A stretch of DNA of 64,000 nucleotides from Rubrivivax sp963788035 (GTDB lineage Bacteria > Pseudomonadota > Gammaproteobacteria > Burkholderiales > Burkholderiaceae_C), in contig CAWBFC010000005.1 of the NCBI GenBank assembly GCA_963788035.1, positions 372,001 to 436,000 of the forward strand. Reading direction: 5' to 3'. The translations under genes and the position numbers were made by a program. Each line of letters opens with the position of its first letter. Position 1 is the first letter of the stretch. The notes below the pieces were generated by a model that ran no database searches, had not been told where the DNA came from, and saw only the letters and a list, made by a program, of their open reading frames with translations. This document shows, one piece after another, positions 51,682 through 62,100 of the stretch.

Positions 51682-52974
51682 ATGAACGGCAGCGAGCTCG
51701 CGGCCGGCACGGCCAGCACCGCCACCGGCCTGGCCGCGGCGCTGGGCGCTGGCCTGCTGATCGGGCTGGAGCGTGAACGCCGCAAGGGCAGCGGCGCCGC
51801 GCGCGCGGCCGCGGGCATCCGCAGCTTCACGCTGGTCGCGGTGGGTGGCGGCATGGCCATGGCCCTGGGCCAGCCGCTGCTGGTGGCGCTGGGCGGCTTG
51901 CTGGTGGTGCTGCTCGCCGCAGTGGCCTACTGGAAGAGCCGCGAATCCCTGCCCGGCCAGCCTGCGCCCGACCCCGGCCTGACCACCGAGCTGGCGCTCT
52001 TCATCACCTACCTGGTGGGCGTGCTGGCGGTGCAGCAGCCGACCCTGGGCGCCGGGGCGGCGGTGGTGGTGGCCGCGCTACTGGCGGCGCGCGAAAAGCT
52101 GCACCGTTTTGCCACCGAGGTGCTGAGCCAAGCCGAACTGCACGACGCCCTGCTGCTCGCCGCGCTGGCCCTGGTGCTGCTGCCGCTGGTGCCGGCCGCG
52201 CCCTTGCCCTGGCTGGGCGGCGTGGCGCCGCGCACGCTGATGCTGACGGTGGTGCTCATCCTCGCGCTGCAAGCCGCCGGCCACGTGGCCTGGCGGCTGC
52301 TGGGGCCGCGCGCGGGCCTGGCCTTGTCGGGGCTGTTCTCAGGTTTCGTCTCCAGCACCGCCACCATCGCCTCGATGGGCGCCCGCGGGCGGGCCGAACC
52401 GGCGCAGGCCCGCGCCTGCCTGGCCGGGGCGCTGTTCAGCACGGCCGCCACCTGGGTGCAGGTGGCGCTGCTGTGCGCGGCGCTGGCCCCGGCCGCGCTG
52501 GCCACGGTGGCGCCCAGCGCAGCGGCGGGCGTGCTGCTGGCCGCAGGCACGGCGGCCTGGGCGGCCTGGGCCGGTGGCACCTTGCCGCAGGCGGCCACCG
52601 CCAGCAGCGCCAACGAACACGGCCCGCTGCGCCTGCGCGAGGCACTGGCTGTGGCCGCGCTGCTCGGCGCCGTGGCCGTGGGCGTGGCCTGGGCGCAGCG
52701 CCAGTTCGGCAACACCGGGCTCTTGCTCGGCACCGCGCTGGCCGCGCTGGCCGACGCGCACGCACCCGTGGCGGCCGCGGCGGCGCGCTATGGCAGCGCA
52801 GAGGCGGACGCCGCCGTGCTGCGCCAGGTGGTGCTGGTGGCGGTGGGCACCAACGCGCTGACGCGCACGGTCACGGCCTTCATCGCCGGGGGCCGCCGTT
52901 ACGGGCTGGGGGTCGGGGCATCGCTCGCGCTCTCCAGCGGCGCGGCGCTGGCGGTGGCGCTGATCACGGGCTGA
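51682..52974 (+). CDS. MgtC/SapB-type membrane protein with DUF4010 domain
   Basis: A 430-residue polytopic membrane protein. The N-terminal part (to about residue 135) is MgtC-like: AALGAGLLIGLERERRKG, GIRSFTLVAVGGGMAMALG and a hydrophobic run. The rest is a DUF4010 domain with about eight more helices (LFSGFVSSTATIASMG near residue 220; TNALTRTVTAFIAGG near the C-terminus). MgtC proteins inhibit ATP synthase or support growth in low magnesium in some pathogens, but DUF4010 members are not well studied. The gene follows the metallo-hydrolase by 34 bases. The start at 51682 was picked because the frame upstream is inside the previous gene. Confidence 0.83.
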   Translation: MNGSELAAGTASTATGLAAALGAGLLIGLERERRKGSGAARAAAGIRSFTLVAVGGGMAMALGQPLLVALGGLLVVLLAAVAYWKSRESLPGQPAPDPGLTTELALFITYLVGVLAVQQPTLGAGAAVVVAALLAAREKLHRFATEVLSQAELHDALLLAALALVLLPLVPAAPLPWLGGVAPRTLMLTVVLILALQAAGHVAWRLLGPRAGLALSGLFSGFVSSTATIASMGARGRAEPAQARACLAGALFSTAATWVQVALLCAALAPAALATVAPSAAAGVLLAAGTAAWAAWAGGTLPQAATASSANEHGPLRLREALAVAALLGAVAVGVAWAQRQFGNTGLLLGTALAALADAHAPVAAAAARYGSAEADAAVLRQVVLVAVGTNALTRTVTAFIAGGRRYGLGVGASLALSSGAALAVALITG

Positions 52975-52993
52975 TCAGGCGCTGATCAGGCCT

Positions 52994-53869
52994 TCAGACG
53001 AACACGCCCTCGCGCAGCCACTTGGTGGCGACCCACTTCTCGCCCGCCGTCACCGGCGCACCGCCGTGCAGCGTCTTGGTGCTGACGTGCGGCCGGTCGT
53101 AGCTGAAGAAGACCGCGTTGCCTCGCACCGGGGCGACATCGAGACCGACGTCAGGGAAGGTGGTGGCGCCGCCGCCCTCGGGCGTGTTGAGGTAGATCAC
53201 CAGCGTGCCCACGCGCTGGCCGCCGCGCTCAAGAATGCGCGGCGTGCCCGAGTGCACGGGGTCGAAATAGTCGTGGTGGGGCTTGTATTCCGCGCCGGGG
53301 CGGTAGCGCAGCACCTGCAGGCCCTCGCCGTGGTCCAGCGGCCAGTGCAGCAGCTCGGCGATGCGTTTTTCCAGGTGGTCGATCAGCGTGGTTTCGCCGC
53401 GCTCGAAGAACATGCCGTCGCTGGTGCGCGAATCGTTGACCTCGCTGCCGCCGGTCTCGTTCTGCACGGTCTCTGAACGCAGCAGGCGGGGTCGGGCCTG
53501 CGCCATCAGCGTCTCGCATTCGGCATCGGTCAGCAGGCCGCCGAAGACCACCACCCGCGGGTGTTTCATCGTCGTCAGCACACGCACGCGGTGGCCGTCT
53601 TGCAGGCGCAGCACGGTGCGGCCTTCGAGCTGCGGCTCGGGCAAGGGCTTGGCCGGCTGCAGCGGCATCAGCGGCTCAGGCCGGCGCGGGTGCAGTTCGT
53701 CCAGGCGCTGGCGCAGCGTGGCTTCCATGGCCTCGATGGCCACGTCTTCGTCCCAGCCGCTGGCCTTCATGGCCGCCAGCACGTCGTCGGGGCGGCAGCC
53801 GGCTTCGGCCTGCGCCACGATCCACTGGCGCAGCTCGGGGGTGATGGTCTGGGGGGCGGTGCTCGACAT
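52994..53869 (-). CDS. 2-oxoglutarate/Fe(II) oxygenase, prolyl 4-hydroxylase type
   Basis: A 291-residue enzyme. The N-terminal 50 residues or so are a helical, UBA-like segment (ELRQWIVAQAEAGCRPDDVL). The C-terminal double-stranded beta-helix domain is a prolyl 4-hydroxylase alpha subunit homologue: iron ligands in KPHHDYFDP (HxD) near residue 199 and the distal His in TKTLHGGAPV, with the 2-oxoglutarate-binding Lys in GEKWVATKWLRE. It hydroxylates an unknown protein or small molecule. It is convergent with the MgtC-like gene. There are no disulfide or signal features, so it is cytosolic. Confidence 0.88.
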   Translation of the reverse strand: MSSTAPQTITPELRQWIVAQAEAGCRPDDVLAAMKASGWDEDVAIEAMEATLRQRLDELHPRRPEPLMPLQPAKPLPEPQLEGRTVLRLQDGHRVRVLTTMKHPRVVVFGGLLTDAECETLMAQARPRLLRSETVQNETGGSEVNDSRTSDGMFFERGETTLIDHLEKRIAELLHWPLDHGEGLQVLRYRPGAEYKPHHDYFDPVHSGTPRILERGGQRVGTLVIYLNTPEGGGATTFPDVGLDVAPVRGNAVFFSYDRPHVSTKTLHGGAPVTAGEKWVATKWLREGVFV

Positions 53870-53915
53870 GCCGCCATTTTTGCTCAGGCTGCCAGCCGCC
53901 TGGCGCAGCAGGCCC

Positions 53916-54695
53916 TCAGCTGCGGCGGCGGAACACCAGCCGGTCGGCGCTGGAAGCGGCCTTGTCGAAGGCGTAACCCTCGGTGTCGAAGGCCTGCAGC
54001 GCCCTGACGCTGCGCACGCGCTGCTGGACGGCGTAACGCGCCATCAGCCCGCGTGCCTTCTTCGCGAAGAAACTGATGATGCGCGGCTCGCCGTCGCGAA
54101 CCTCTTCGAACACGCACTCCACCACGCGCGCCCGCAGCGCCGGGCGCAAGGCCACGCGGGAATATTCCTGCGAGGCCAGGTTCACGACGACCGGCTTCTC
54201 CGCATCGGCCTGCAGCGTGTTGAGGTGCTCGGCCACGGTGTCGCCCCAGTAGCCGTAGAGGTCTTTCGCGCTCGCGGTCTTCAGCGCCGTGCCCATCTCC
54301 AGCCGGTAGGGCTGCAGGCGGTCGAGCGGGCGCAGCGCGCCATACAGGCCCGAGAGGATGACCAGGTGCTGCTGCGCCCAGGTGAGGTCGGCCGTGCCCA
54401 GCGTGGCAGCCTGAAGGCCGTCGTAAACATCGCCGGCGAAGGCCAGCACCGCGGGTTTGCTGTTGCCCGGCGTGGCCTGCGGCTGCCAGGCCGCGTAACG
54501 CGCGACGTTCAGCGCCGCGAGCTTGTCAGAGAGGTCCATCAGCGCCGCCACCTGCGTGGCGCCGTGGCCGCGCAGCACCTCGATCAGGCCGGCGGCCTGG
54601 GTGGTGAACAGCGGCTCGGTGGCGCGGCGCCGCAATGGCGCGGGCACCGGGGTTTCGTAATCCAGGGTCTTGGCGGGTGACAGCAGGAAGAGCAT
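53916..54695 (-). CDS. yaaA: peroxide stress protein YaaA
   Basis: A 259-residue cytosolic protein of the DUF328/UPF0246 family. It starts MLFLLSPAKTLDYETP, the hallmark, and has LSGLYGALRPLDRLQPYRLEMGT near residue 120 and VVNLASQEYSRV near residue 175. In E. coli, YaaA lowers free iron during hydrogen peroxide stress. The fold forms a DNA-binding groove in the solved structure. It lies 46 bases from the oxygenase gene and 18 bases from ypfH-like gene on the same strand, so the three may be co-transcribed. Confidence 0.93.
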   Translation of the reverse strand: MLFLLSPAKTLDYETPVPAPLRRRATEPLFTTQAAGLIEVLRGHGATQVAALMDLSDKLAALNVARYAAWQPQATPGNSKPAVLAFAGDVYDGLQAATLGTADLTWAQQHLVILSGLYGALRPLDRLQPYRLEMGTALKTASAKDLYGYWGDTVAEHLNTLQADAEKPVVVNLASQEYSRVALRPALRARVVECVFEEVRDGEPRIISFFAKKARGLMARYAVQQRVRSVRALQAFDTEGYAFDKAASSADRLVFRRRS

Positions 54696-54713
54696 GGGGC
54701 GCAGAAAAAGAGG

Positions 54714-55424
54714 TCAGTGCGTGTCGTCGGCCGCCGCAGCCGCCGCCGCACCCATGGCCGCGCGCCAAGTGCGCTGCGGAATGTGGTTCTGCAGCCGGTG
54801 CAGCGCGCAGTCGATCAATGCGGGGTGCAGCACGTGGCCCACGCCCGTGGCGATGTCGAGCGTGGCGTCGCCATCCAGCTGCGCCAGATGACCCAGGGCC
54901 TGGCGTGAGCCTTCGGCCGGGATGAGCTCGTCATCGGCGCCGTGGAAGAGATGCAGCGTGGTGAGCCGCGGCGCGGTCTCGGGCGGGCGCGTGAGGCAGC
55001 CGCCGAAGGCCAGCACGCGGCCGGCGATGCCGTCGTGCTGCAGGGCCAGCGCCAGCGCCAGCACGGCGCCCTGCGAGAAGCCACCCAGCGCCGTGGCCTC
55101 GGGCGCGACGCCCAGGCGCTGCTGCTGCGCGCGCACCCAGGCGTGCAGGCCGGGCAAGGTCTCATCCACGCGCTGCGGCCAGTTCTCGGGCGTGAGGCCG
55201 GCCACCGCGTACCACTGGCGCATGGCGGCGGCGCCGGGGCTGCCGTCGGCCTGTTGATGCGGCAGCGGCGCGTCGGGCGCCAGCACGGCCGCCTGCGGGA
55301 AGGCCGCGCGCAGGGCCTGCGCCAGCGGCGCCATGTCGGCCCCGCTGCCGCCCCAGCCGTGCAGCAGCAGCAGCAGTTGTGCGGGCGGCCCGTCGGCAGG
55401 CAGCCATTCCAGGGTGTGTTGCAT
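54714..55424 (-). CDS. ypfH: YpfH-type esterase (alpha/beta hydrolase)
   Basis: A 236-residue carboxylesterase/phospholipase of the YpfH/Est group. The oxyanion loop is LLLLLHGWGGSGADM near residue 17, the nucleophile is in GGFSQGAVLAL (Ser, about residue 118), the acid in FHGADDELIP and the His in GVGHVLHP. A poly-Ala tail follows. In E. coli YpfH is an uncharacterised esterase. The start was taken at 55424; an ATG at 55433 would add three residues. It begins a probable three-gene minus-strand unit with yaaA and the oxygenase, and is divergent from the diguanylate cyclase gene. Confidence 0.85.
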   Translation of the reverse strand: MQHTLEWLPADGPPAQLLLLLHGWGGSGADMAPLAQALRAAFPQAAVLAPDAPLPHQQADGSPGAAAMRQWYAVAGLTPENWPQRVDETLPGLHAWVRAQQQRLGVAPEATALGGFSQGAVLALALALQHDGIAGRVLAFGGCLTRPPETAPRLTTLHLFHGADDELIPAEGSRQALGHLAQLDGDATLDIATGVGHVLHPALIDCALHRLQNHIPQRTWRAAMGAAAAAAADDTH

Positions 55425-55565
55425 GCCACGCATTGTCGCCGTGCGCGGCGGCCCGGCCCGGGTGCGGGGTCTCGGGGCTGCCGTGCTCCGACACAATGCT
55501 TGTTGCCTGCAAGCGGGGCCGTGCGCCAAGGGCGCCTGCACCCGACCGCAGCCCACCTGCCCCAC

Positions 55566-58500
55566 ATGGCCCCCCACATGGCCCCCTCCCCTGGCATGCC
55601 CGCGCACCCGTCTTGCCTTGCCCGCCACCGCCCTACGCCGGCGCCCACCTGGCGCGGCAGCCTGCGTGCCGCCACCGTGGGCCTCGGGTGGGCCTGGGCC
55701 CTGGGGCTGGCACTGGGAGGCTGGGCAGCATCAGGTGCCAGCGCCACCACACCCATGGCCATGGCCACGGCCACGGCCACGGCCACACCCACAGCCGCGC
55801 CCGCGCCCCCCTCGGCCGAACGCTGGCAAGCCTGGGCCGCCGACGGCTTCAAGCACCTGGGCACTGGCGAAGGCCTGCCCAACGAGGTGAGCACCGCGCT
55901 GGCCGAAGACGCCCAGGGTTTCCTGTGGGTGGGCACCATGGGCGGGGCGGCGCGCTGGGACGGTTACCAGTTCCTCAACCACGTCTACCGGCCCGGCAGC
56001 CCCGGCCTGCTGCCCGACAACGTGGTGCAGACGCTCTTCCGCGACGCCAGCGGCCGCCTCTGGCTGGGCACCAACGCCGCGGGGCTGGTGGGCGTGGCCC
56101 GCGGCGACGAAGCGCCGCGCCTCATCGGCGTCGGGCCGCAGGGCCTGGGCCACGGCAGCGTGCGCGCGCTGGCCGACGACGGCCGTGGCGGCCTGTGGGT
56201 GGCCACCGACGGCGGCCTCGACCACATCGATGGCAGCAGTGGCCGTGTACAGCGCGTGCCCATGGGCCCGACGGCCGCCAATGGCCTGCGCGGCGACGGC
56301 GCGGTCACGCTGCTGCGCGACCGCCGCGGCCGGCTGTGGGTGGGCACGACGCTGGGGCTGTTTGTGCAGGATGCCGACGAAGCACCCTTCCGTGCCATGC
56401 CGCTGCCCGTGGGCGAGGCGCGGGCCGGTGCCGCCCCGGCCACCGCCCAGCCCCTGGCGGCCCAGCTGCCGCGGCCCGAGAGCCTGCTTGAAGACAGCCG
56501 CGGCCGGCTGTGGGTGGGCACCAACCGCCACGGCGTGTTTGTGCTCGAACCCGAAGGCCGCGCCTTCCGGCCGCTGCTGGAGACCCGGCGCGACGCCGAC
56601 GGCCGCGGCCTGACCACGCGCCGCGTTGTCACGCTGGTGGAAGCCCGGCCTGGCGAGATCTGGGCCGGCACGCTGGGCCAGGGTGTCGTCATCATCGACG
56701 TGGACAGCGGCCGTACGCGCCGGCTGGTGCACCGCCCGCTGCTGCCTTCGAGCCTGCCCGACGACCATGTGCGCGCGCTGTACCGCGACCGCTCGGGCCT
56801 GGTCTGGGCCGCCACCTACAGCGGCCTGGGCCGTGTCGACCCCGCCGCCGAGGCCGTGCTCAGCGTGACGCCACGCGCACAGCTGCTGGATGCGCACGCC
56901 GTCCGCGCCGACTACGCCTCACTGCTGGCGCACAGCGACGGCAGCCTCTGGCTGGGGACGCTGGCCCAGGGCGTGGAGATCATCGAGCCCGGCGGCGGCC
57001 GGGTTCGGGCCTTGCGGCCCGACGCGCGGCGACCGACGACCCACTTGCCGCCCGACGCCACCGTGGGCCTGTTCGAAGCCCCCGATGGCAGTGTCTACAT
57101 CGGCAATTACCGCGGCCTGTACCGCGCCCGGGTGCGCGCCAACGGTGCACCCAGCCTCGAAAGGGTGAGCTGGCCTGGCAGGCCTGCCGACAGCGGCATC
57201 GGCCCCATGGTGCGCCAGGGCCAGCGCCTGTGGCTGGGCGGGCTCACCGACGGCCTGTGGGAGATGGATCTGGCCAGCGGCCGGGTGCGCCACGTGCTGA
57301 CGCAGCCGCAGCAGCAGCTGAGCGACCACCGCATCAGCGCGCTGGCCGTGGGGCCGCAGGGCGAGCTGTGGATAGGCACGCGCAACGGCCTGAACCGTTA
57401 CGACCCCGCCTCCGGGCAGGTGCAGCGTGTGCTGGCCACGCCGGGCGGCGCCGCGCCGCGCAACGCATCCGCAGACGGCCTGGCCGCCGGCTTCATCGCC
57501 GCGCTGCATTTCGACCGCCGCGGCCGTCTCTGGGTGGCCACCTACGGCGGCGGCCTGCACCTGCTGGCCTCGGGTGGCGACGGCCGGGCGCCGGCCCGCT
57601 TTCGCCGCATCGGTGTGGCCGAGGGCCTGCCGGACGACAACACCAATGCCGTGCTCGAAGACGAGCAGGGCCAGCTCTGGCTGAGCACCGACAGCGGCCT
57701 GGCGGTGGTGGACCCGGCCACCTTCACCGCCCGGGCCTTGCGCCGGGCCGACGGCGTGGCCTATGCCGTCTACTGGACGGCCGCGGCCACGCGCACCGCC
57801 GCTGGCGAGCTGCTGTTCGGTGCTTCGGGCGGCTTCTCGGTGGTGCGGCCGGCCTTGCTGCAGGCATGGCAGCACCGCCCCGCGGTGGTGGTGACCGAGC
57901 TGCGTGTGGACGGCCGCGCGCAGGCGCTGCCGCCGCCCGGCCAGCCGCTGCTGCTGCCGCCCGAATCACGCGGCCTGGAAGTGGCCTATTCGGCGCTGGA
58001 CTATTCGGCCCCCGAACGCAACCGCTACGCCCACCGCCTGGTGGGGCTGGACAGGGACTGGATCGAAACCGACGCACGGCGCCGCCTGGCCAGCTACAGC
58101 AACCTGCCGCCCGGCGACTACCGGCTGCAGCTGCGTGGCAGCAACCGCGACGGCGTTTTCAGCGACGGGGCCACCACGCTGGCGCTGCGCGTGGTGCCGG
58201 CCTGGCACCAGACGCTGTGGGCCCGGCTGCTCGCAGGCCTGGCGCTGCTGGGCCTGGTGTACGGCCTGGTCCACGCCCGCACACGCGTGCTGCAGGCGCG
58301 GCGCGTGCAGCTGCAGCGCCTGGTGGACGAACGCACGCTGGAGCTGCAGGCGCTTTCGCAGGCGCTCGGCGAAAAAACACGGGCCCTGGAAGAAAAATCG
58401 CGCGTGCTCGAACGCGCCAGCATCAGCGACCCGCTGACCGGCCTGCACAACCGGCGTTTCCTCACCGAACACATCGATGCGGCGCTGGCCGCGAGCCTGC

Positions 58501-59102
58501 GCCGCGCCCAGGCCCACGCGCCGGGCCAACGGCCGTCGGCCGACACCGACACGCTCTTTTTCCTCATCGACGTCGATCACTTCAAGCAGGTCAACGACGA
58601 GTACGGCCATGCCGCCGGCGACGCCGTGCTGGTGCAGCTGGCGCAGCGCCTGAAGCTGGTGATGCGCGAAAGCGATGACGTGGTGCGCTGGGGCGGCGAA
58701 GAGTTTCTTGCGGTGGCGCGCGACACCGACCGCGCGCGTGCCGACGAGCTGGCCGAACGCATCCGTGCCGGCGTGGCCGATGCGTCATTCCGCCTGCCCG
58801 ACGGCCGGCCGCTGCCGGTGAGCTGCTCGATCGGCTACGCCTGCTGGCCCTTCCTGCCGCAGCACCCGCAGGCGCTGGACTGGGGCGGTGTCGTCAATGT
58901 CGCCGACATGGGGCTGCTGGCCGCCAAGCGCCTGGGCCGCAACGCCTGGGTGGGCCTGCATGCCACCGCCGACACCCCGCACACGAGCCTGGCCGCCTTG
59001 GTGCGGGCGATGCCGCAGCAGGCGCTCAACCAGGGCCGGCTGCGTGCCAGCAGCAACCACGACGGCGCCCGGGTGGCCGACGCGCTGCGCGGCGTGGGTT
59101 GA
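55566..59102 (+). CDS. periplasmic two-component-propeller diguanylate cyclase
   Basis: A 1178-residue inner-membrane signalling protein. A signal peptide (about residues 35-65) and a MAMATATATATPT low-complexity linker are followed by a long Reg_prop beta-propeller (about 85-780). Its blades recur as WVGT/WLGT/WVAT words (for example LWVGTMGG and LWLGTNAAG) about every 45-50 residues. Next comes a Y_Y_Y domain (near DLDYSAPERNRYAHRLVGLD), a membrane helix (about 880-900, LLAGLALLGLVYGLV), a coiled coil, and a C-terminal GGDEF domain. The active site is GGEEF, and an inhibitory I-site (RESD) lies five residues before it, so cyclic-di-GMP synthesis with feedback is likely. The start could be 55566, 55578 or 55596. 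Confidence 0.88.
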   Translation: MAPHMAPSPGMPAHPSCLARHRPTPAPTWRGSLRAATVGLGWAWALGLALGGWAASGASATTPMAMATATATATPTAAPAPPSAERWQAWAADGFKHLGTGEGLPNEVSTALAEDAQGFLWVGTMGGAARWDGYQFLNHVYRPGSPGLLPDNVVQTLFRDASGRLWLGTNAAGLVGVARGDEAPRLIGVGPQGLGHGSVRALADDGRGGLWVATDGGLDHIDGSSGRVQRVPMGPTAANGLRGDGAVTLLRDRRGRLWVGTTLGLFVQDADEAPFRAMPLPVGEARAGAAPATAQPLAAQLPRPESLLEDSRGRLWVGTNRHGVFVLEPEGRAFRPLLETRRDADGRGLTTRRVVTLVEARPGEIWAGTLGQGVVIIDVDSGRTRRLVHRPLLPSSLPDDHVRALYRDRSGLVWAATYSGLGRVDPAAEAVLSVTPRAQLLDAHAVRADYASLLAHSDGSLWLGTLAQGVEIIEPGGGRVRALRPDARRPTTHLPPDATVGLFEAPDGSVYIGNYRGLYRARVRANGAPSLERVSWPGRPADSGIGPMVRQGQRLWLGGLTDGLWEMDLASGRVRHVLTQPQQQLSDHRISALAVGPQGELWIGTRNGLNRYDPASGQVQRVLATPGGAAPRNASADGLAAGFIAALHFDRRGRLWVATYGGGLHLLASGGDGRAPARFRRIGVAEGLPDDNTNAVLEDEQGQLWLSTDSGLAVVDPATFTARALRRADGVAYAVYWTAAATRTAAGELLFGASGGFSVVRPALLQAWQHRPAVVVTELRVDGRAQALPPPGQPLLLPPESRGLEVAYSALDYSAPERNRYAHRLVGLDRDWIETDARRRLASYSNLPPGDYRLQLRGSNRDGVFSDGATTLALRVVPAWHQTLWARLLAGLALLGLVYGLVHARTRVLQARRVQLQRLVDERTLELQALSQALGEKTRALEEKSRVLERASISDPLTGLHNRRFLTEHIDAALAASLRRAQAHAPGQRPSADTDTLFFLIDVDHFKQVNDEYGHAAGDAVLVQLAQRLKLVMRESDDVVRWGGEEFLAVARDTDRARADELAERIRAGVADASFRLPDGRPLPVSCSIGYACWPFLPQHPQALDWGGVVNVADMGLLAAKRLGRNAWVGLHATADTPHTSLAALVRAMPQQALNQGRLRASSNHDGARVADALRGVG

Positions 59103-59165
59103 AGGCGCAGCCTGCAGGGCGGGCCGCAGCCCCAAGCCCCAGGGCGGGTAACCGCCGCGCGGCCC

Positions 59166-62100
59166 TCAGCGGAAATCGCGGCTGTGGGTGGCCAAGCCGA
59201 GCATCAGCGGGGTGTGGTCGAGCAGGGTCTTGGCCACCAGGTGGCGCACCTCGTGCCCGGGCTCGCCCTGGCACTGCCAGATGCCGAAAACCGTGAGCAG
59301 GCTGGCGCCCAGCAAGGCGCGGCGCTGCTGCTCGGCCACCTGCGGCCAGACGATGACGTTGATGCTGCCGGTGTCGTCTTCCAGCGTGACGAAGACGACG
59401 CCGCGCGCCGTCTCGGGCCGCTGGCGGTGCGTGACGATGCCACTGGCCCGCGCCAGCCGGCCGTGCGGGAAGTGCTGCAACACCTCGGCCGGCAGCACCT
59501 TGAAGGCCGCCAGCTGCGGCCGCAGCAAGGCCACCGGGTGCTGCGTGAGGCTGAGGCCGAGGCGGCGGTAGTCGCTGAGCACGGTGGTGGCGAGGTCGGG
59601 CGCAGGCAGCGCGGCCGCGGCCAGCGCCGGCTCTTGCGTGCGGGTGTCGCGCAGCAGCGGCGTGGCGCGCGTGTCCACGCCGGCCACGGCCCAGGCGGCC
59701 TCGAAACGGTGGCCGGCCAGGCCGCGCAGCGCATCGGCCTCGGCCAGCAGCGCGAGCTGGCGCGCGTCGAGTTGCGCGCGGCGGGCCAGGTCTTCGGCGC
59801 TGGCGAAAACGCCCTCGGCGCGCGCGGCCACCAGGCGCACGGCAGCGGCTTCCTCAAAGCCGCTGATGCGGTTGAGCCCCAGGCGCACCGGCTGCAGCAG
59901 CGGCCCACCGCCGCCGCCGCCGCCGGCGCCAGGCAGCCCGGCCCCGGGCTCCAGGCCGCTGGCCCACGCGCTGTGGCGCACGTCCACCGGCAGCACCGCC
60001 ACGTGGTGTTCACGCGCATCACGCACCAGCTGTGCCGGCGCGTAAAAACCCATGGGCTGGCTGTTGAGCAGCGCCGCAAGGAAAGCATCGGGGTGGTGGC
60101 ACTTCAGCCACGCGCTGGCGTAGACCAGCAGCGCGAAGCTCGCGGCGTGGCTTTCGGGGAAACCGTATTCGCCGAAGCCCTCGATCTGCTTGAAGATGCG
60201 TTCGGCGTAGGCCAGTTCATAGCCCTTCTCGACCATGCGGCCCACCAGCCTTTCATGGAAGGGCCCGAGGCCGCCCTTGCGCTTCCACGCGGCCATGGCG
60301 CGGCGCAACTGGTCGGCCTCGCCGGGCGTGAAATCGGCCGCGAGGATGGCCAACTGCATCACCTGCTCTTGGAAGATGGGCACACCCAGCGTGCGCGCAA
60401 GCGCCTTCTCCACCTCGGCGCTGGGGTAGTCGACCGGCTCTTCGCCATTGCGCCGCCGCAGGTAGGGGTGGACCATGCCGCCCTGGATGGGGCCGGGCCG
60501 CACGATGGCGACCTCGATGACGAGGTCGTAGAACTCTTTGGGCCGCAGCCGCGGCAGCATGGCCATCTGCGCGCGGCTTTCCACCTGGAAGGTGCCCAGG
60601 CTGTCGCCGCGGCTGAGCATGGCGTAGGTGGCTTGGTCTTCCTTCGGGATCTGGTGCAGCGCCAGCGGCCGGCCCTGCTTGGCGCCGACGAGATCGAGCG
60701 CGCGGCGGATGGCGCTGAGCATGCCTAGGGCCAGGATGTCGACCTTGATCAGGCGCAGCGCATCGAGGTCGTCCTTGTCCCACTGGATGACGCTGCGGCC
60801 GGGCATGCTGGCGTTCTCCACCGGCACCAGCTCCGACAGCGTGTCGCGCGCGATGACGAAGCCGCCCGGGTGCTGCGAGAGGTGGCGCGGAAAACCGATG
60901 AGCTGCTGCGTCAGCGCCATCCACAGCCGGCACACCGGTGCTTCGGGGTCGAAGCCGTTTTCGCGCAGGCGCTCGGGCGCGATGCCGCGGCCGTCGAACC
61001 AGTGCTGGCTTTTCGAGACGGCCTCGATGCGTTCGAGGTCCAGCCCCAAGGCGCGGCCGACGTCGCGCAGCGCACTGCGCGGGCGGTAGCTGATGACCAC
61101 GCCCGTCAGCGCGGCGCGCTCGCGCCCGTACTTCTTGTAGATGTACTGGATGACGTCTTCGCGGCGCTGGTGCTCGAAGTCGATGTCGATGTCGGGCGGC
61201 TCACCGCGTTCGGCGCTGATGAAACGCTCGAAGAGCAGCATGGTGTGCACCTCGGGGTCGACCGCCGTCACGCCCAGGCAGTAGCAGACGGCCGAGTTCG
61301 CGGCGCTGCCGCGGCCCTGGCACAGGATGCCCTGGCCCCGCGCCCATTGCACGATGTCGGCCACGGTGAGGAAGTAGGCCTCGTACTGCAGCTGGCCGAT
61401 GAGCGCGAGTTCGTGCTCGAGCATGCCGCGCACGGCCGGTGGTACGCCGCGGGGGTAACGATCGGCGGCGCCTTGTTCGGTGAGCGTGCGCAGCCAGCTC
61501 GCCGGCGTGTGGCCCTGGGGCACGATCTCGCGCGGGTATTCGTACTTCAGTTCGCCCAATGAAAACGCACAGCGCCCGGCCAGCGCCAGCGTGTTGTGCA
61601 GCCAATCAGGTGGGTAAAGGCGCGCCAGGCGCGCGCGTGAACGCAGGTGGGCCTCGGCATTGGCGGCCAGGCCCAGGCCGGCCTGGGCCACGGTGCAGCG
61701 CAGGCGCGTGGCCTGCAGCACATCGAGCAAGGGCTTGCGCGAACGCGCGTGCATGCGCACGTCGCCCACCGCCACCACCGGCAGGCCGGTGAGCGCGGCC
61801 ACACGCTGCGTGATGTCGACCAGCAGCGCGTCGTGCGGGTGCAGCAGCAGCGGCACGGCCAGGGCGGCGCGGTCGCCGAACCAGGTCTTGAGCCACAGGG
61901 CCTGGGCGAAAAGGGTCTGGAAGGGGTCGGCCGGCGGCGCTGCGGTGGCACCCGCCGCGCCAGCCGACACAGGCTGCGGCAGCGCGCCCGACACCACCAG
62001 CAGCGCCAGGCAGCCGGGCAGCCCGGCCAGCATGGGCGCGGCCGGCACGCGGCCTTCCAGATCGGCCATCTCGGCGCGGTACTGGCCCTTGGGCGCACGG

